From contig NC_018218.1 of the NCBI RefSeq assembly GCF_000219625.1, positions 2,170,001 through 2,234,000 on the forward strand: 64,000 nucleotides of DNA. Reading direction: 5' to 3'. A model generated the notes under the pieces. That model searched no databases, had not been told where the DNA came from, and saw only the letters and a program-made list of their open reading frames with translations. Origin of the DNA: Zymoseptoria tritici IPO323. Taxonomy: Eukaryota > Ascomycota > Dothideomycetes > Mycosphaerellales > Mycosphaerellaceae. The stretch's first letter is position 1. Every line of letters starts with the position of its first letter. Of the stretch, positions 11,289 through 21,437 are shown piece by piece. A program made the translations under genes and the position numbers.

Positions 11289-11963
11289 GTTCACGTCGGT
11301 GGGAACTGACGGTCAAGACAACTAGGCACACTCGCGGGCGCTGGTCCGAATATATTATCCTTCGGCATGCCAATCGTAAATCCAGCGACCGTTCGCCATC
11401 TGCAAGTGGTATACCGCCGCTGGGAAGGCCCAGCATGATCACTGCGACTGGCATGAGATCGCCGCACATGGCGCATCTTCTTGGGTGTCCTGGGTTGTCA
11501 ACGCCGATCGTTCCGGGAAAACTTGGGGCGGTGTGCAACTCACAGCAAAGTACCTTCAAAGTCCACCACTTGCAATGAATGGTGAAACGCACAATGACGC
11601 TCGGACATCGCTCGGACATGATTTCAAGTCGTGCCATCCCTGGAACGCGGAACAGCATCTTTTCAGAATTTGAGATTGAGATACATGGGAAAGGTGATGT
11701 ATGCATCAGCTAGAAGAGAAGAAAAACAATGGAATATTCAGTGGTATAGAACTAACTCGAAAAAGAAAAAGTGTGTTCCGCTCAAAAGTGCCAGCTGTAG
11801 AGGCCATGCGATAACGGAAGGAAAGACCAGCGACCAGACGAATCCCGAAAAGAAGCCGTATACTTTCGGGATGCGTGGAGAGTGCCGTCAGGTGTGACAG
11901 CGGCGCTGGGCTCTCGAGAATGGTTTGAAAGGGCGTGTCGGTAGTGGTGATCTGTCGTCCTCC
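11289..11963. other. Intergenic between two minus-strand genes
   Basis: Presumed promoter of the GMC gene and 3' flank of the acidic protein gene. No gene recognised; a 153-codon minus-strand open frame here lacks motifs. Confidence 0.5.
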
Positions 11964-14459
11964 TCACAACGACAAGATATGCTCTCCTTTCCCACGATAC
12001 CTCTGCATCTCCAACCCAACCTCTCTCATTCTCTCAGCTCCCTTGCCCGGCTTGACCTTGTACGCCTTTTCGCCTTTGGCAGCGGCTTTGGCGCAAGCTT
12101 TCTGATAGAGCTTCTCCTTTCTGCGCTGACGTTTCCTCTCCAAACCCTTGAAAATGTCGATTGCGCCACGTTTCGGAAGATCGCCTTCTTTAACGGTGCA
12201 GACGGTGTCGGAGTCATCGCAGTCATCATCTGTTGGGCGGAGAGTGTGTGGCTTTCCAAGTGTGTAGCCGCCGCCGCGCGGGAGGGAGGCCGTGTATGTG
12301 AGTTGAGGGCGTGAGGCAAGGACGTGTGGCATGCCAAGACCAGTGCTGGAGAAGTTGGGTGATGCTCGACGAGTATTTGGAGGTGAGGTCGTGCGCATCC
12401 CAGGGCCAGCAGGAGAACGGTTTCGTGGTGGAGAATGGCCAAAGAGCTTGCGAGGTGGTGGAGAGTGAGCAGTCGCCGGCTTTTTCATGCCGGCGGGAGC
12501 GGGTGATCGTTGGCGCGCGGTCGAGATTGCGGTTGAGGTTCTCTTGAGAGGCGGTTGTGGAGATCGTGCTCGGGCGGGTGGAGGCGGAGAGCGAGCAGTG
12601 GTCTGTCTTTTCAAAGCACCAGGAGCCGGTGATCTATGGCGTGCAGGAGGTGGCGGAGAGCGAGCGGAACGTTGAGTCTTCTTCGCGCCGGGAGCAGGAG
12701 ACCGATGACGAGCTGGCGGTGGAGGAGACTTGTGCACAGTGCTTCGTGTCCTAGATCGCTGAGAAGGCCGACGTCGCAGAGTGGAGTCACCGTCCAGCTC
12801 CTCAATGTCGCCGTGCATGAGGTTCTCCTCCTCGCTGTCTTCAGGATCCTCGAGGTCATCGTCGTCCTCTTCGTCCATGTCCGGGTCGGAGGTTGGAAAG
12901 GTGGGATCGATGTCCTGAGGGCGCGCCTTGTGTCTTGCGGCTTCTCGCTGCTTCTTGTGGTTGAGATAAGCCTGTTCCAGAGGACGATCCTCATCGAGAG
13001 TTCCACAGACAAAGTCGGTCGAATCAGGCAGGTCCATGCCCTCGCGTTGATTCCGAATCGGCATGTTGTTAGGCCTGGGCTTACGTTCCGATTTCGGCCG
13101 GATGGTCCGTGGCTGGATATGACTCGAGCTGGCGGAGCCCACGGATGAGGATGCATCCGCGCTGTTGTGTGCCAGACGATCCATGTGCTCCATTGAGGTT
13201 GCTGCGGTCGACAATCCTCCAGGTCTCCACCACTCCTCATCGCTGTCGTCGTCTTCCGAGTCCGATTCAGCAAAGCCTTCCTCATCATCGGTCTTGAAGC
13301 CCTCGTCTGACTCCTCCTCGAGATCGTCCTCATCGTCGTCGTCCTCATCCAACTCGGCGTCATCCTCAAGGTCATCCTCGTCGTCTTCCTCCTCCACCAC
13401 TTCCTCTTCAACCTCTTCACATGCCTTTCGGATGACAGTCTCCTTCTTAAGTGTATCGTCCACAGTCAATCGACTTCGATGGCAGGTAGACTCCTGCACC
13501 CACTCTTCAGGCTCATCGTCGCTGGATGCAAATTCATGAAATCGTGTGGCTTCGGTGCTGCGATCGGAATCGTTGGACAATTTACGCTGGTAGGAAGGCC
13601 TAGGGGTACCGGGTGTGGAGTCGTTGGCGAAGGCTGCGGGATACTTTCGGGAGGTTCGAGGTGATGCATGAGTGACCGTGCTGTCCGATCCACGATGCGC
13701 CTTGGGCAACTCCGGCTTGACGTTCGGTTTCTTCTCCGGTGGTGGTGGACTCACAGCACGTTTTGATGCAGTGCTCGGTCGCTCATGCTTGGTCTCAGAA
13801 GTTGTTCGGGTTGGGCAGACGAACTTCAGCATACACTTCCGCTTTGGTGGAGATGCAGCTGCAGCAGTCTCGGGCTGTACCTCAGGCTTCTTCACCGGAG
13901 CTTGTGCCTTGTTGTCCTTGTTTCCACACGCGAAACTTATACACCTTTTCCGACCGAGGCCCTCCTCAACTGACTTCTCTGTCGTCGGTTCCTCTGTCTT
14001 GTGACTGGTGCTCAAGATTGTTGGCTCGCGTGAAAGGGGCTTTTCGTTGACAAAGTTCGGTACGGCAGCCCTGATTGCAGTCGGCGGGAGTGGAGGACTA
14101 ATTGCAGGACTGGCCAGGCTGTGTCCGTCGTCGCTGGTCAATTCAGCGGTAGATGCGACACTCGGATTACTCCAGGTCGATTGTGTGCTGAGTGTTCGTG
14201 GTGGTGGTCGTTGTCTGTGCCGCTCTTCCTCATCTGTATGATCTGTCTCCGAATGCAGTTGGCGCGTCAACAATGATTCTCTGCGGTTGTACATTTGCGG
14301 ATCTGCTTTGCTGAAGGATGTGTGTGTCTTGGGCGGTGTCCATGAAGGGCGGATTCTTTGTGTATCTGGTGGTTCGTCGACGTCGGCGATCATGTCTTCT
14401 GAGTGGTCCAATTCAACTGCAGCGGCGGATGCGCGCGGCGCGATGGTCCGGTGATCCAT
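11964..14459 (-). CDS. Large disordered acidic Ser/Pro-rich protein, DUF2457-like
   Basis: Single-exon, 831 aa, ATG at 14459 in CCATGG context. N-terminal part has RPSWTPPKTHTSFSKADPQ and the Cys-containing element GRKRCISFACG plus KRKCMLKFVCP. The middle is a long Asp/Glu tract (about residues 345-410). The C-terminal part has tandem Pro-rich repeats built on ARSPPPPARHRSPAPGA (at least three copies, DNA about 12500-12760), and ends in a basic Lys/Arg-rich segment (FKGLERKRQRRKEKLYQKA). This layout resembles ascomycete proteins annotated DUF2457 or 'extensin domain-containing'; function is unknown. The basic clusters could be nuclear localisation signals, and SPPPP repeats are potential proline-directed kinase targets, both inference. 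Family assignment is moderate because most of the protein is low complexity. Confidence 0.8.
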   Translation of the reverse strand: MDHRTIAPRASAAAVELDHSEDMIADVDEPPDTQRIRPSWTPPKTHTSFSKADPQMYNRRESLLTRQLHSETDHTDEEERHRQRPPPRTLSTQSTWSNPSVASTAELTSDDGHSLASPAISPPLPPTAIRAAVPNFVNEKPLSREPTILSTSHKTEEPTTEKSVEEGLGRKRCISFACGNKDNKAQAPVKKPEVQPETAAAASPPKRKCMLKFVCPTRTTSETKHERPSTASKRAVSPPPPEKKPNVKPELPKAHRGSDSTVTHASPRTSRKYPAAFANDSTPGTPRPSYQRKLSNDSDRSTEATRFHEFASSDDEPEEWVQESTCHRSRLTVDDTLKKETVIRKACEEVEEEVVEEEDDEDDLEDDAELDEDDDDEDDLEEESDEGFKTDDEEGFAESDSEDDDSDEEWWRPGGLSTAATSMEHMDRLAHNSADASSSVGSASSSHIQPRTIRPKSERKPRPNNMPIRNQREGMDLPDSTDFVCGTLDEDRPLEQAYLNHKKQREAARHKARPQDIDPTFPTSDPDMDEEDDDDLEDPEDSEEENLMHGDIEELDGDSTLRRRPSQRSRTRSTVHKSPPPPARHRSPAPGAKKTQRSARSPPPPARHRSPAPGALKRQTTARSPPPPARARSPQPPLKRTSTAISTARQRSPAPAGMKKPATAHSPPPRKLFGHSPPRNRSPAGPGMRTTSPPNTRRASPNFSSTGLGMPHVLASRPQLTYTASLPRGGGYTLGKPHTLRPTDDDCDDSDTVCTVKEGDLPKRGAIDIFKGLERKRQRRKEKLYQKACAKAAAKGEKAYKVKPGKGAERMREVGLEMQRYRGKGEHILSL

Positions 14460-16078
14460 GGTGGACAGTGTGAGTCGTGGGTAAACGCGATCGAGGCCGG
14501 GGTGGGGTGGTGATTATTAAGGTGCAGTGTTGGATCGAAACAGCAAGGTATGCACTGCAATGTGTCTCGACGGTACCGCGAGGAGGTTGACCCGATGGGC
14601 CTACTGGTGCTATAAAGTCGAAGCAAACATGATGTATGAACAGTGCTTGGCGTAGCGTGGGTCGTGGGTGATTGCACGGTCAAGAGTGGAGAGGGTGCTG
14701 CGAAAACTTGCAACAAAGTCAGCAATGATGAAAAAACACAGCACGCAAAGTGGCGGAGAAGGGTTAGATTGGCAACAAAAATAGGTCGAGCCAAGCAAAA
14801 GATGAAGCAGTCGCAAGGCCGGTGAAGTGTGGGCAGTGTAAAAGGAAGGATGACGGGAACGATTAGAGGGGCCTTACGTCTTTGAGATGTGTTTTGCGTA
14901 GTCGACCGGGGGGCTGTGAGCTTGCTCGTGTTCGACGTGGCGGACTGCCGACGACTTGTGACTTGGCGGGAGGGATTACTCGATGAAATGCCGTGGGTGC
15001 GATTCGCGACACGACTGAAGTCCCGACGGGGGTTTCGAGCCAAACGACTCACGAAGAGCAAGCCGGACACGCTCGAACGGCGCCGTGTCAGCAGGTCGCC
15101 GTCGTCGCCGTCGGAATGTACGGCAGAAGTGGTGGTAGCTGTGTGGGGGGAAGGGAGAGAAAGAGAGAGAGAAGAGCGAACGTGAGGGAGAAAGCGAGAG
15201 GAGAGCTGGGTAGGACGTGGGCGCGCGCTTCGATTTGCTGCGGACTGCGGTGGTGGTGGAATCGCCCGCAAGCGTTCTAGTTCTAGTGTGGACGGCCGTC
15301 TCCAGCGGGCCTTCCCTCGCTTCGACCAACACAACACAACACAACAGAATTCTCTGACACAATTTCCGTTGCCCAACCAGCATGGATTAGATTACTGTCG
15401 GGTGGATGATGAATTCAACCCGGCAATCAGGCGAGCTGGAATGCACTGGATATGTTGTAGCATCCGTTCATGCGTCTCAATAATGCCCGCGCACTCATCA
15501 CTGCTCTCTTTCGCCTTTCATGCCAACCTAAACTCCTCACCAGGCAATTTCCCATCAACCTTTGTCAGCACTCTATCGAAAGAACCCATCCATGAATGAC
15601 GTCTGCCGCCGCCCATCCTGACCATCCAATGCATCCATCCTCCACGATGGACAACACTACTGCAACTTCACGAGTTGTGACAGCTCCTAGCCTCTTACGC
15701 CTACGATTCTCGTACTGCGACCGACTCCCGCACCAATCCCATCCCCCGACACACACGCAGACCGATCACCAGCTGCGTTTCCGCTCCCTGTACTTGCACG
15801 AGGTGAGGCATTTACAGTCTGCCTTTGCCGCTTCGAGACGCAGCTACTGCTTGGAAACACCACCACACCTCCTTTCTTCATGCACCTAGCCCAACTCGCG
15901 TTCTCCGTTCATGCGTACAATGGCCGCGTCCTGCGTTGGGGCGATCAGTCTTTGAGATTGTTTCCCTCGCATGATCATCCGCCGGCGGGCGGTCGGAGTG
16001 TATTGTTTGGAGCCGTTGTGGCCAGGATCTCACCGACATTGTTGCAACGACTTTCTCAAACGCCCAGCGGTCAGCCGC
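14460..16078. other. Long gene-free region upstream of the acidic protein gene
   Basis: 1.6 kb with no recognised gene. It holds the promoter and probably a long 5' leader of the minus-strand acidic protein gene. Open frames here (for example 328 codons at 14390-15376 minus, and 15880-16176 plus) are Ser/Arg/Pro low-complexity or run into the transposon end, and have no motif. Confidence 0.5.
15148..15212. repeat. GA/CT-rich low-complexity tract
   Basis: Purine-rich on the plus strand (GGGGGGAAGG then GAGAGA runs), so pyrimidine-rich on the minus strand. CT-rich tracts are common in fungal promoters and lie upstream of start sites on the coding strand, which fits the minus-strand gene starting at 14459. 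Confidence 0.6.
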
Positions 16079-16080
16079 TA

Positions 16081-16126
16081 GAAGTCACTTGCAAGGTATG
16101 CACGGTGCACGGTATGCACGGTCGCA
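16081..16126. repeat. Left terminal inverted repeat
   Basis: Begins GAAGTCACTTGCAAGGTATG directly after a TA. Matches the reverse complement of the right end at 43 of 46 positions (mismatches at 24, 32 and 34). Contains internal GTGCAC / TGCACGG sub-repeats that may be transposase binding sites. Confidence 0.9.
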
Positions 16127-16193
16127 ATTCCGGCTTGGCTTCACACTACGAATACTACCAAACTTCGACGAATTAATGCACTACAACTATAGC

Positions 16194-18135
16194 TCCGATT
16201 AATAAAGCGCTTGCTAAGCTAAAAGAAGGAAAGGAGACCTGTATTTAGAAAATTGCGACGAAGCATAGCGTTAACCGTACGACTTTATTAAAGCAATGGC
16301 GTAGAGTGACTAATTCTCGAGCTAAACGTAATGAAAATGCCTTAATATTGTTACATTAACAAGAGCGAACTCTCGTCGCATACATCGACACCCTTACACG
16401 CAGAGGCATTCTACTAACACCGGCAATAGTTCTTACCTTTACTAAGGACATTACAGGCTATCTACTACACCCTTTATAGGTCTTACGGTTCGTACGTAGG
16501 CACACAGATATCGATTCTCAATACCTTAATCTACTAGATAAGAACCGCAAGTAGGCCGACTCGATATATTAATACAAGGCCTACTACAACCTACTAAAAG
16601 AGAAGGGAACGAAGTACAATATTAAGCCGCAGAACACGTACAACATAGACGAGAAGGGCTTTATAGTTAGCATGCTTTAAAAGAGCCGGAGAATCTTTAT
16701 AAAGGCTTACTACACTAGCGGTCGGTTAAAGGGCTTTATACAAGATAGCAACCGTAAATAGCTTACGTTGTTAGCTTGTATCTGTGCTAATAGCACCTTA
16801 CTACTACCGTACCTTATTTACAAGGCTAAGACAGGAAACATTCAGTCCTTATAGCTGCAGGATTTTAAGGACATTTACGAAGCGTTCTTCGCGTCCTTAC
16901 CAAACGGCTAGACTAACAACAACCTCGGATTACACTAGATAAAGAAGGTATTCGAGCCCTTTACGCGTAAGAAGTGTAGAAGGGGATACCGGCTCCTTGT
17001 TATCGATAGCTATAGCTCTTACGTAAACATAGCGTTCTTAGAGTTCTACGTGCAATACCGCATCCTCGTAGCTATCTATCTACCTTATTCGACATACCGG
17101 CTCTAGCCTCTTAATGTTAGCCTCTTTAGTCCGTTAGCTTAATACTATAGTGCTAACCTCTTACGAGAGATCTTCTATTTAGAAGGACGGTCTACCTTAA
17201 GCAAACGTAACTTCTGGAGGCTGTTTTAGCCAGCTTATTAGAAGGCGTTTAAGCCTTCTAACATATTTAAGGCGTTTGCTAAGACTAGCTTGTATCTACT
17301 AGATGTATTAGCCGTGCTTATAGCACTTAAAGAGAAGGAAGAGAAGAAGCAGTAGAAGAAGAAGGGCAAGGGCAAGAGCAATAACACTAGTACGAGCATA
17401 AGCACTATAACTAGCGCACAGAACAGTCGGCCAAACACTGCGACCTCTATATTATCTAGCTATAACTAGCGGAAGATTCGCACGCTTATAAAGGACTATA
17501 TAATAGACGCTGTTAATAAGACTGACCGTTACAACGTTTAGAAGATAAGCAATACCGTCCTTTATCTACAAACTTAGAACGCTCTTCTGTAGAGCTAGCT
17601 TAATAGCATACGTAAATCCCTTAAGAACGAGAAGAAGAAACGAAGCCGTAGCAAGCTAGTGTTCGCGATCCCCTCTAATACAGCTGCTATCTTTTATTTA
17701 CCGGCTAAACTAAAGGCTAGTATTGCTGCTCTCGCCGAGAAGGAGCAGCTAAAGGTTATTAAGAAGAAGTAGAAGTAAGAGCAAGTAATAAACAAGAAGG
17801 TAGCTATGCAATTAAGGGCTAAACAACGCTCTTAAGCCGCTATAGATAGACAGGTTAAAGCAGTACAAAAGAGGGCTTAGAAGGCTACTAAGAAGGAGAG
17901 CAAGGAGGTTAATTTACAGCTAAAAACAGACCTTTAAGCCTCTATACGCAAGGCACGGCTAGCTAAACGTCGTATAAAGAAGAAGGAGCTAGTAGTAGTA
18001 TTAAAACTGCCCTCTATATTAAGGGGGGGTAAGAGGGCCAGTGCACAAGCAGCTGAATCCTCTTAGCTACTAACACGCATAACATTAAGGCAACGACTTC
18101 AAGCTGCTTAGGGCTAATAGATATAATTAATGCGA
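16194..18135 (+). pseudogene. Transposase pseudogene (HTH + DDE, pogo/Fot1 family)
   Basis: In the frame that includes position 16194, the sequence reads as a transposase if TAG/TAA are taken as former CAG/CAA or TGG. Visible landmarks in order: a helix-turn-helix-like N-terminus (KHSVNRTTLLKQWRR), the first catalytic Asp region TYNIDEKGF, the second region RLLVIDSYSSYVN where the family normally has Asp-Gly/Ser-His-x-Ser-His (His to Tyr, CAC to TAC), then IFYLEGRSTLSKRNFWRLF, and a Lys/Gln-rich coiled C-terminus. At least 15 stops occur before 17360; none of those seen is TGA and no frameshift is needed. This fits CpA-to-TpA mutation on both strands. Boundaries are approximate. Confidence 0.85.
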
Positions 18136-18225
18136 TGAATTTAAGCTATTAAACACCTAGTTGTAACTACTAGTTGTGACAATATTAGCTATGGAAGTAG
18201 TGGTAGTTATAGAAGGATTCTCCGG

Positions 18226-18271
18226 TGCGACCGTGCACAGCGTGCACTGTGCATACCTTGCAAGTGACTTC
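18226..18271. repeat. Right terminal inverted repeat
   Basis: Ends CTTGCAAGTGACTTC followed by TA. It is the inverted partner of 16081-16126 with 3 mismatches over 46 bp. Confidence 0.9.
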
Positions 18272-18273
18272 TA

Positions 18274-19681
18274 GTGCTGTGCATAGGTGTGGGTGGTTCC
18301 TTGTGATATGTTGTCACTTGTCAGCATCTCTATGGTTTCGCCTGCTTGCCCGGAAGCAACGCGGAGAAGTTGATGCTTCGACAGCCGCAGACATGTCCTA
18401 CTAATACGCCTACAGAACGTCCTAGGCGCGCCACAACTTTGAAGCATCTCGAGTGTCGATTCTCGAAGCCTTTGGGAGTGCCTCTGCGATCCCAATCCTT
18501 ACCTCTCTTGGTTGACAATTCGGGCATTTTGGTGAACGGCCACATCTACTCCGCGATCCTTGCCGAGTAAGACGAAGCACACGATGATTGGAAACGTAAA
18601 CAGATTGACGGGCGGTGGTTATTGGTCACTCAACATCCGTTCACCGAACGCTTCTTAAATCTACACATTCGTCTGCTGCCGGAAGCAAGAGATCACATCT
18701 CTCGATCAAGAATCGCCAGCATCACAAGCGGCGACCTTCCACAACGGCAACACGGTAGGTGAATTTGCCGCTGTCAACCACATGCAGCGCGGGGAAGTGA
18801 GTACATCGTCGCTCCGAGTACGTTCCTTCTGTAGCTCATTCAAGCTTTGGCGTAGCATGCACCGCAGGTACGTACACGTCGTTCCTTCTCGAGGGGCCAC
18901 GCGCTCGTGCAGGTACTTGCGCAGGTGCAGTACTTCTCGAGCGGGATGAGAGCGAGCTTATCGATGTGCAGCTGTCGTTCGCAGACCACGCGAGTGAGTG
19001 GTCATCATGCAAAGGTTCTCGCCCTTCCACCGGCAGTTACATTTTGCTTTCAGACTCAGAGTGCACAGCATCTGCTGAGGTGCAGACTATTCGCCGACGT
19101 TGTGCTTCCTCATCACGAGCAGTGCGCATTGAAATGTTTCAAGGGGTGTCAGCAAGGGACGGCGTCTCGCTGGTCCAAAAGCAGAGTTATACGCTTGTAT
19201 TTCTCACTCTCAATATCCGGATGCGGTCAAGCCTTTTTGCGATGCTGACTTCAACCCAGCACGATTTCGATTGCGACTTCACCAAACAAGATCTCACTGA
19301 CCAGGAGCCACATCACAGCCATCAAGCACGGCTCGACGGACCTGGAATCGCGCAGTGATCACAAGAAGACGGCCAGCACAAACACTTTTCATCTCGAACG
19401 GCTGAATGATGGACAGCACATTGGTCGCCGGCTATCCGCCACAGGCGAGATTGCCGCCCAGTCGCGATATCGGCTCAAAGGCAAGCGAAATCCGTGTGAA
19501 GAGGCGGAAAATGGTACACCCACGCCCTGTGACTGTCGACGGATCTTGCTACTGCTGTGACTGTTTGCGACCTTGATATGACTTTGTACACCCAGAAGCA
19601 ATCAAAAAAAAAACGTTCAAGAACACTCCCTTTCCGCAAGCCTTCACATGAGTCTGTTCTACCGATCCGTCTCGACTCAAC
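18274..19681. other. No recognised gene; weakly coding-like stretches
   Basis: 1.4 kb between the transposon and the MFS transporter. Plus-strand frames at 18346-18570 (ending DNSGILVNGHIYSAILAE) and 18966-19358 are protein-like in composition but have no family I recognise and I could not join them by splicing. They may be fragments of an old gene or chance. Confidence 0.35.
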
Positions 19682-21185
19682 ATGTACGAAAAACATGAGC
19701 AAGACGATGTTGAAAAAGCAGACCTGGATACGAGGAGGAACACGCTGAGTTCCATCAGCTCCTCCGATTCTCAACACGATGAGATTGATGTAGACGCCAT
19801 TCAACGGAGCACAAGTCGAACAGAACCGGGAGAAAAATCAGTTCGACCTTCTACAGATCTTAAGAGGACTGCCAGCAATGTCCTCAGCCGAGTCGCTTCT
19901 CGCATCACCACCCGCTCGATCACCAACCCACCACCTCCTCCCAATGGCGGCCTCCATGCTTGGACGCAAGTCGCATGCGGTGGTCTAGTCATCATGTGTA
20001 CTTGGGGCTGGGTCAACAGCTACGGAACGTTCCAGAGCTACTACATTCGTGAATTGGGCCTCTCCTCTTCAACGGTCTCCTGGATCGGATCGATTCAAAA
20101 CTTCTTGACGTTCGTGATAGGAGCCTTCTCGGGTCGACTCCTAGATGCGGGATGGTTCGTTCCATGTTTCGCCGTGGGCAGTCTGATACAAGTGCTCGGG
20201 ATCTTTTGCATGTCTTTGTCAACGAAGTACTGGCAGCTGTTGTTGACGCAAGGCATCATGACTGGTATTGGAGGTGGAATCATATTTACGCCAACGATGG
20301 GATTGATTGGGAGTTACTTCTCGACAAGACGAGCCCTTGCTGTCGGTTGTGGTAAGCATGGCGAGCTCACTTCGGTCTTCGATCCAGATACTGACACCCA
20401 TCACAGCAACGCTCGGCAACAGCATAGGAGGCATGATCTACCCCGTCATCGTCCAACAACTCCTACCAAAAGTCGGCTTCGCCTGGACGGCCCGCGTCTT
20501 AGGTTTCGTCAACCTCGCATGCTTGGGGCTGGCACTGGTGTACCTACGACCACGGCTACCACCTCGCAAATCCGGACCCATGGTCGACCTCTCAGCCTTT
20601 AAAGAACCGACCTACGCCCTCCTCGTCGCCGGACTGTTCATGTTCATGTGGCCAAACTACTACACCTTCTACAACATCACCGCCTATGGTACCCAACGCC
20701 TGAACCTTCCATTCACCTCCGCCACGACCCTCACCATCGTTCTCAACGGCGTCGGCCTTCCCTTTCGTATCATCCCGCCTCTGTGCGCCGACCGCTTTGG
20801 ACAATTCAATGTCGTCGTCCCAATCTTGGCCTGCTTTGCCATCGTCCAATTCACCTGGCTAGCTGTGACATCGATACCAGGCCTCTATGTCTTCACGACC
20901 TTCTACGGCATCGCGTCCGCGAGTTTCCAGTGTTTGATACCCAGTACCATGGCGAGTATAACACCGGAGATGAATCGCTTCGGTACGAGACTGGGCATGA
21001 TGTTCAGTACTGTTTCGATCGCGGCGTTGACGGGTCCCCCGCTGGGAGGGGCGATTCAGGGGGCTATGGATGGGAGATGGTGGGGTGCGCAGACTTGGGC
21101 CGGGATCGGATTGGCGTTATGCTTTGCGCTGATGTTGGGTGCAAGGGTGAGCAAAGCTGGGTGGAAGCTGGGACCGCATTGTTGA
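19682..21185 (+). CDS. MFS transporter, monocarboxylate (MCT) type
   Basis: Exons 19682-20351 and 20407-21185; 482 aa. Donor GTAAGC and acceptor CACAG are joined in phase (G|CA = Ala). A cytosolic N-terminus of about 85 residues rich in Ser/Asp precedes PPPPNGGLHAWTQVACGG, the usual entry of fungal MCT homologues into helix 1, then GWVNSYGTFQSYY and GRLLDAGWFVPC. About 12 hydrophobic segments are visible, with the long central loop typical of two six-helix bundles. These proteins move small carboxylates (pyruvate, nicotinate, related acids) by proton symport, or are orphan carriers in metabolite clusters. The gene is convergent with the A-T-R-R carboxylate reductase, stops 252 bp apart, which makes a shared pathway possible but unproven. 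Confidence 0.9.
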
Positions 21186-21437
21186 CGGTCGCAGGATTTG
21201 AACGACAGTGGGAAAAACTACAGATTATAGACTGGCATTGGGAGAGTCGCTTGCAATGGGCATTCAGCGGGAGTTTTCGGCATTTTTGCTGGCATGAGCA
21301 TGGCATATTTTGACTGAGACATAGCACGCAGTAGCGTACGTATTCGATACATGATCATCTATAAGTTTCGTGACCTCCTTGCGAGCATGATAGGCGCTCT
21401 TTGCCCTCGAAGCTCCGCTCTCTCGTACCTCCTCCCT

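Larger units (their letters stand above)
16081..18271 (+). mobile_element. RIP-degraded pogo/Fot1-type DNA transposon, full length
   Basis: A 2,191-bp element bounded by matching 46-bp terminal inverted repeats and flanked on both sides by TA (16079-16080 and 18272-18273), the target duplication of Tc1/mariner-pogo elements. The interior has a composition unlike its neighbours: rich in TA dinucleotides and poor in TG. It encodes one long transposase frame on the plus strand, disabled by numerous TAA/TAG codons. No frameshifts were seen over about 1.9 kb, so the decay is by point changes only. This is the pattern of repeat-induced point mutation, which needs sexual reproduction and at least two copies in the genome. 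Autonomous transposition is not possible from this copy. Confidence 0.9.

Noticed and set aside
14390..15376. 328-codon minus-strand open frame
   Set aside because: Composition is Ser/Arg/Thr low complexity, it overlaps the start of the acidic protein gene out of frame, and it has no motif; more likely the 5' leader and promoter.
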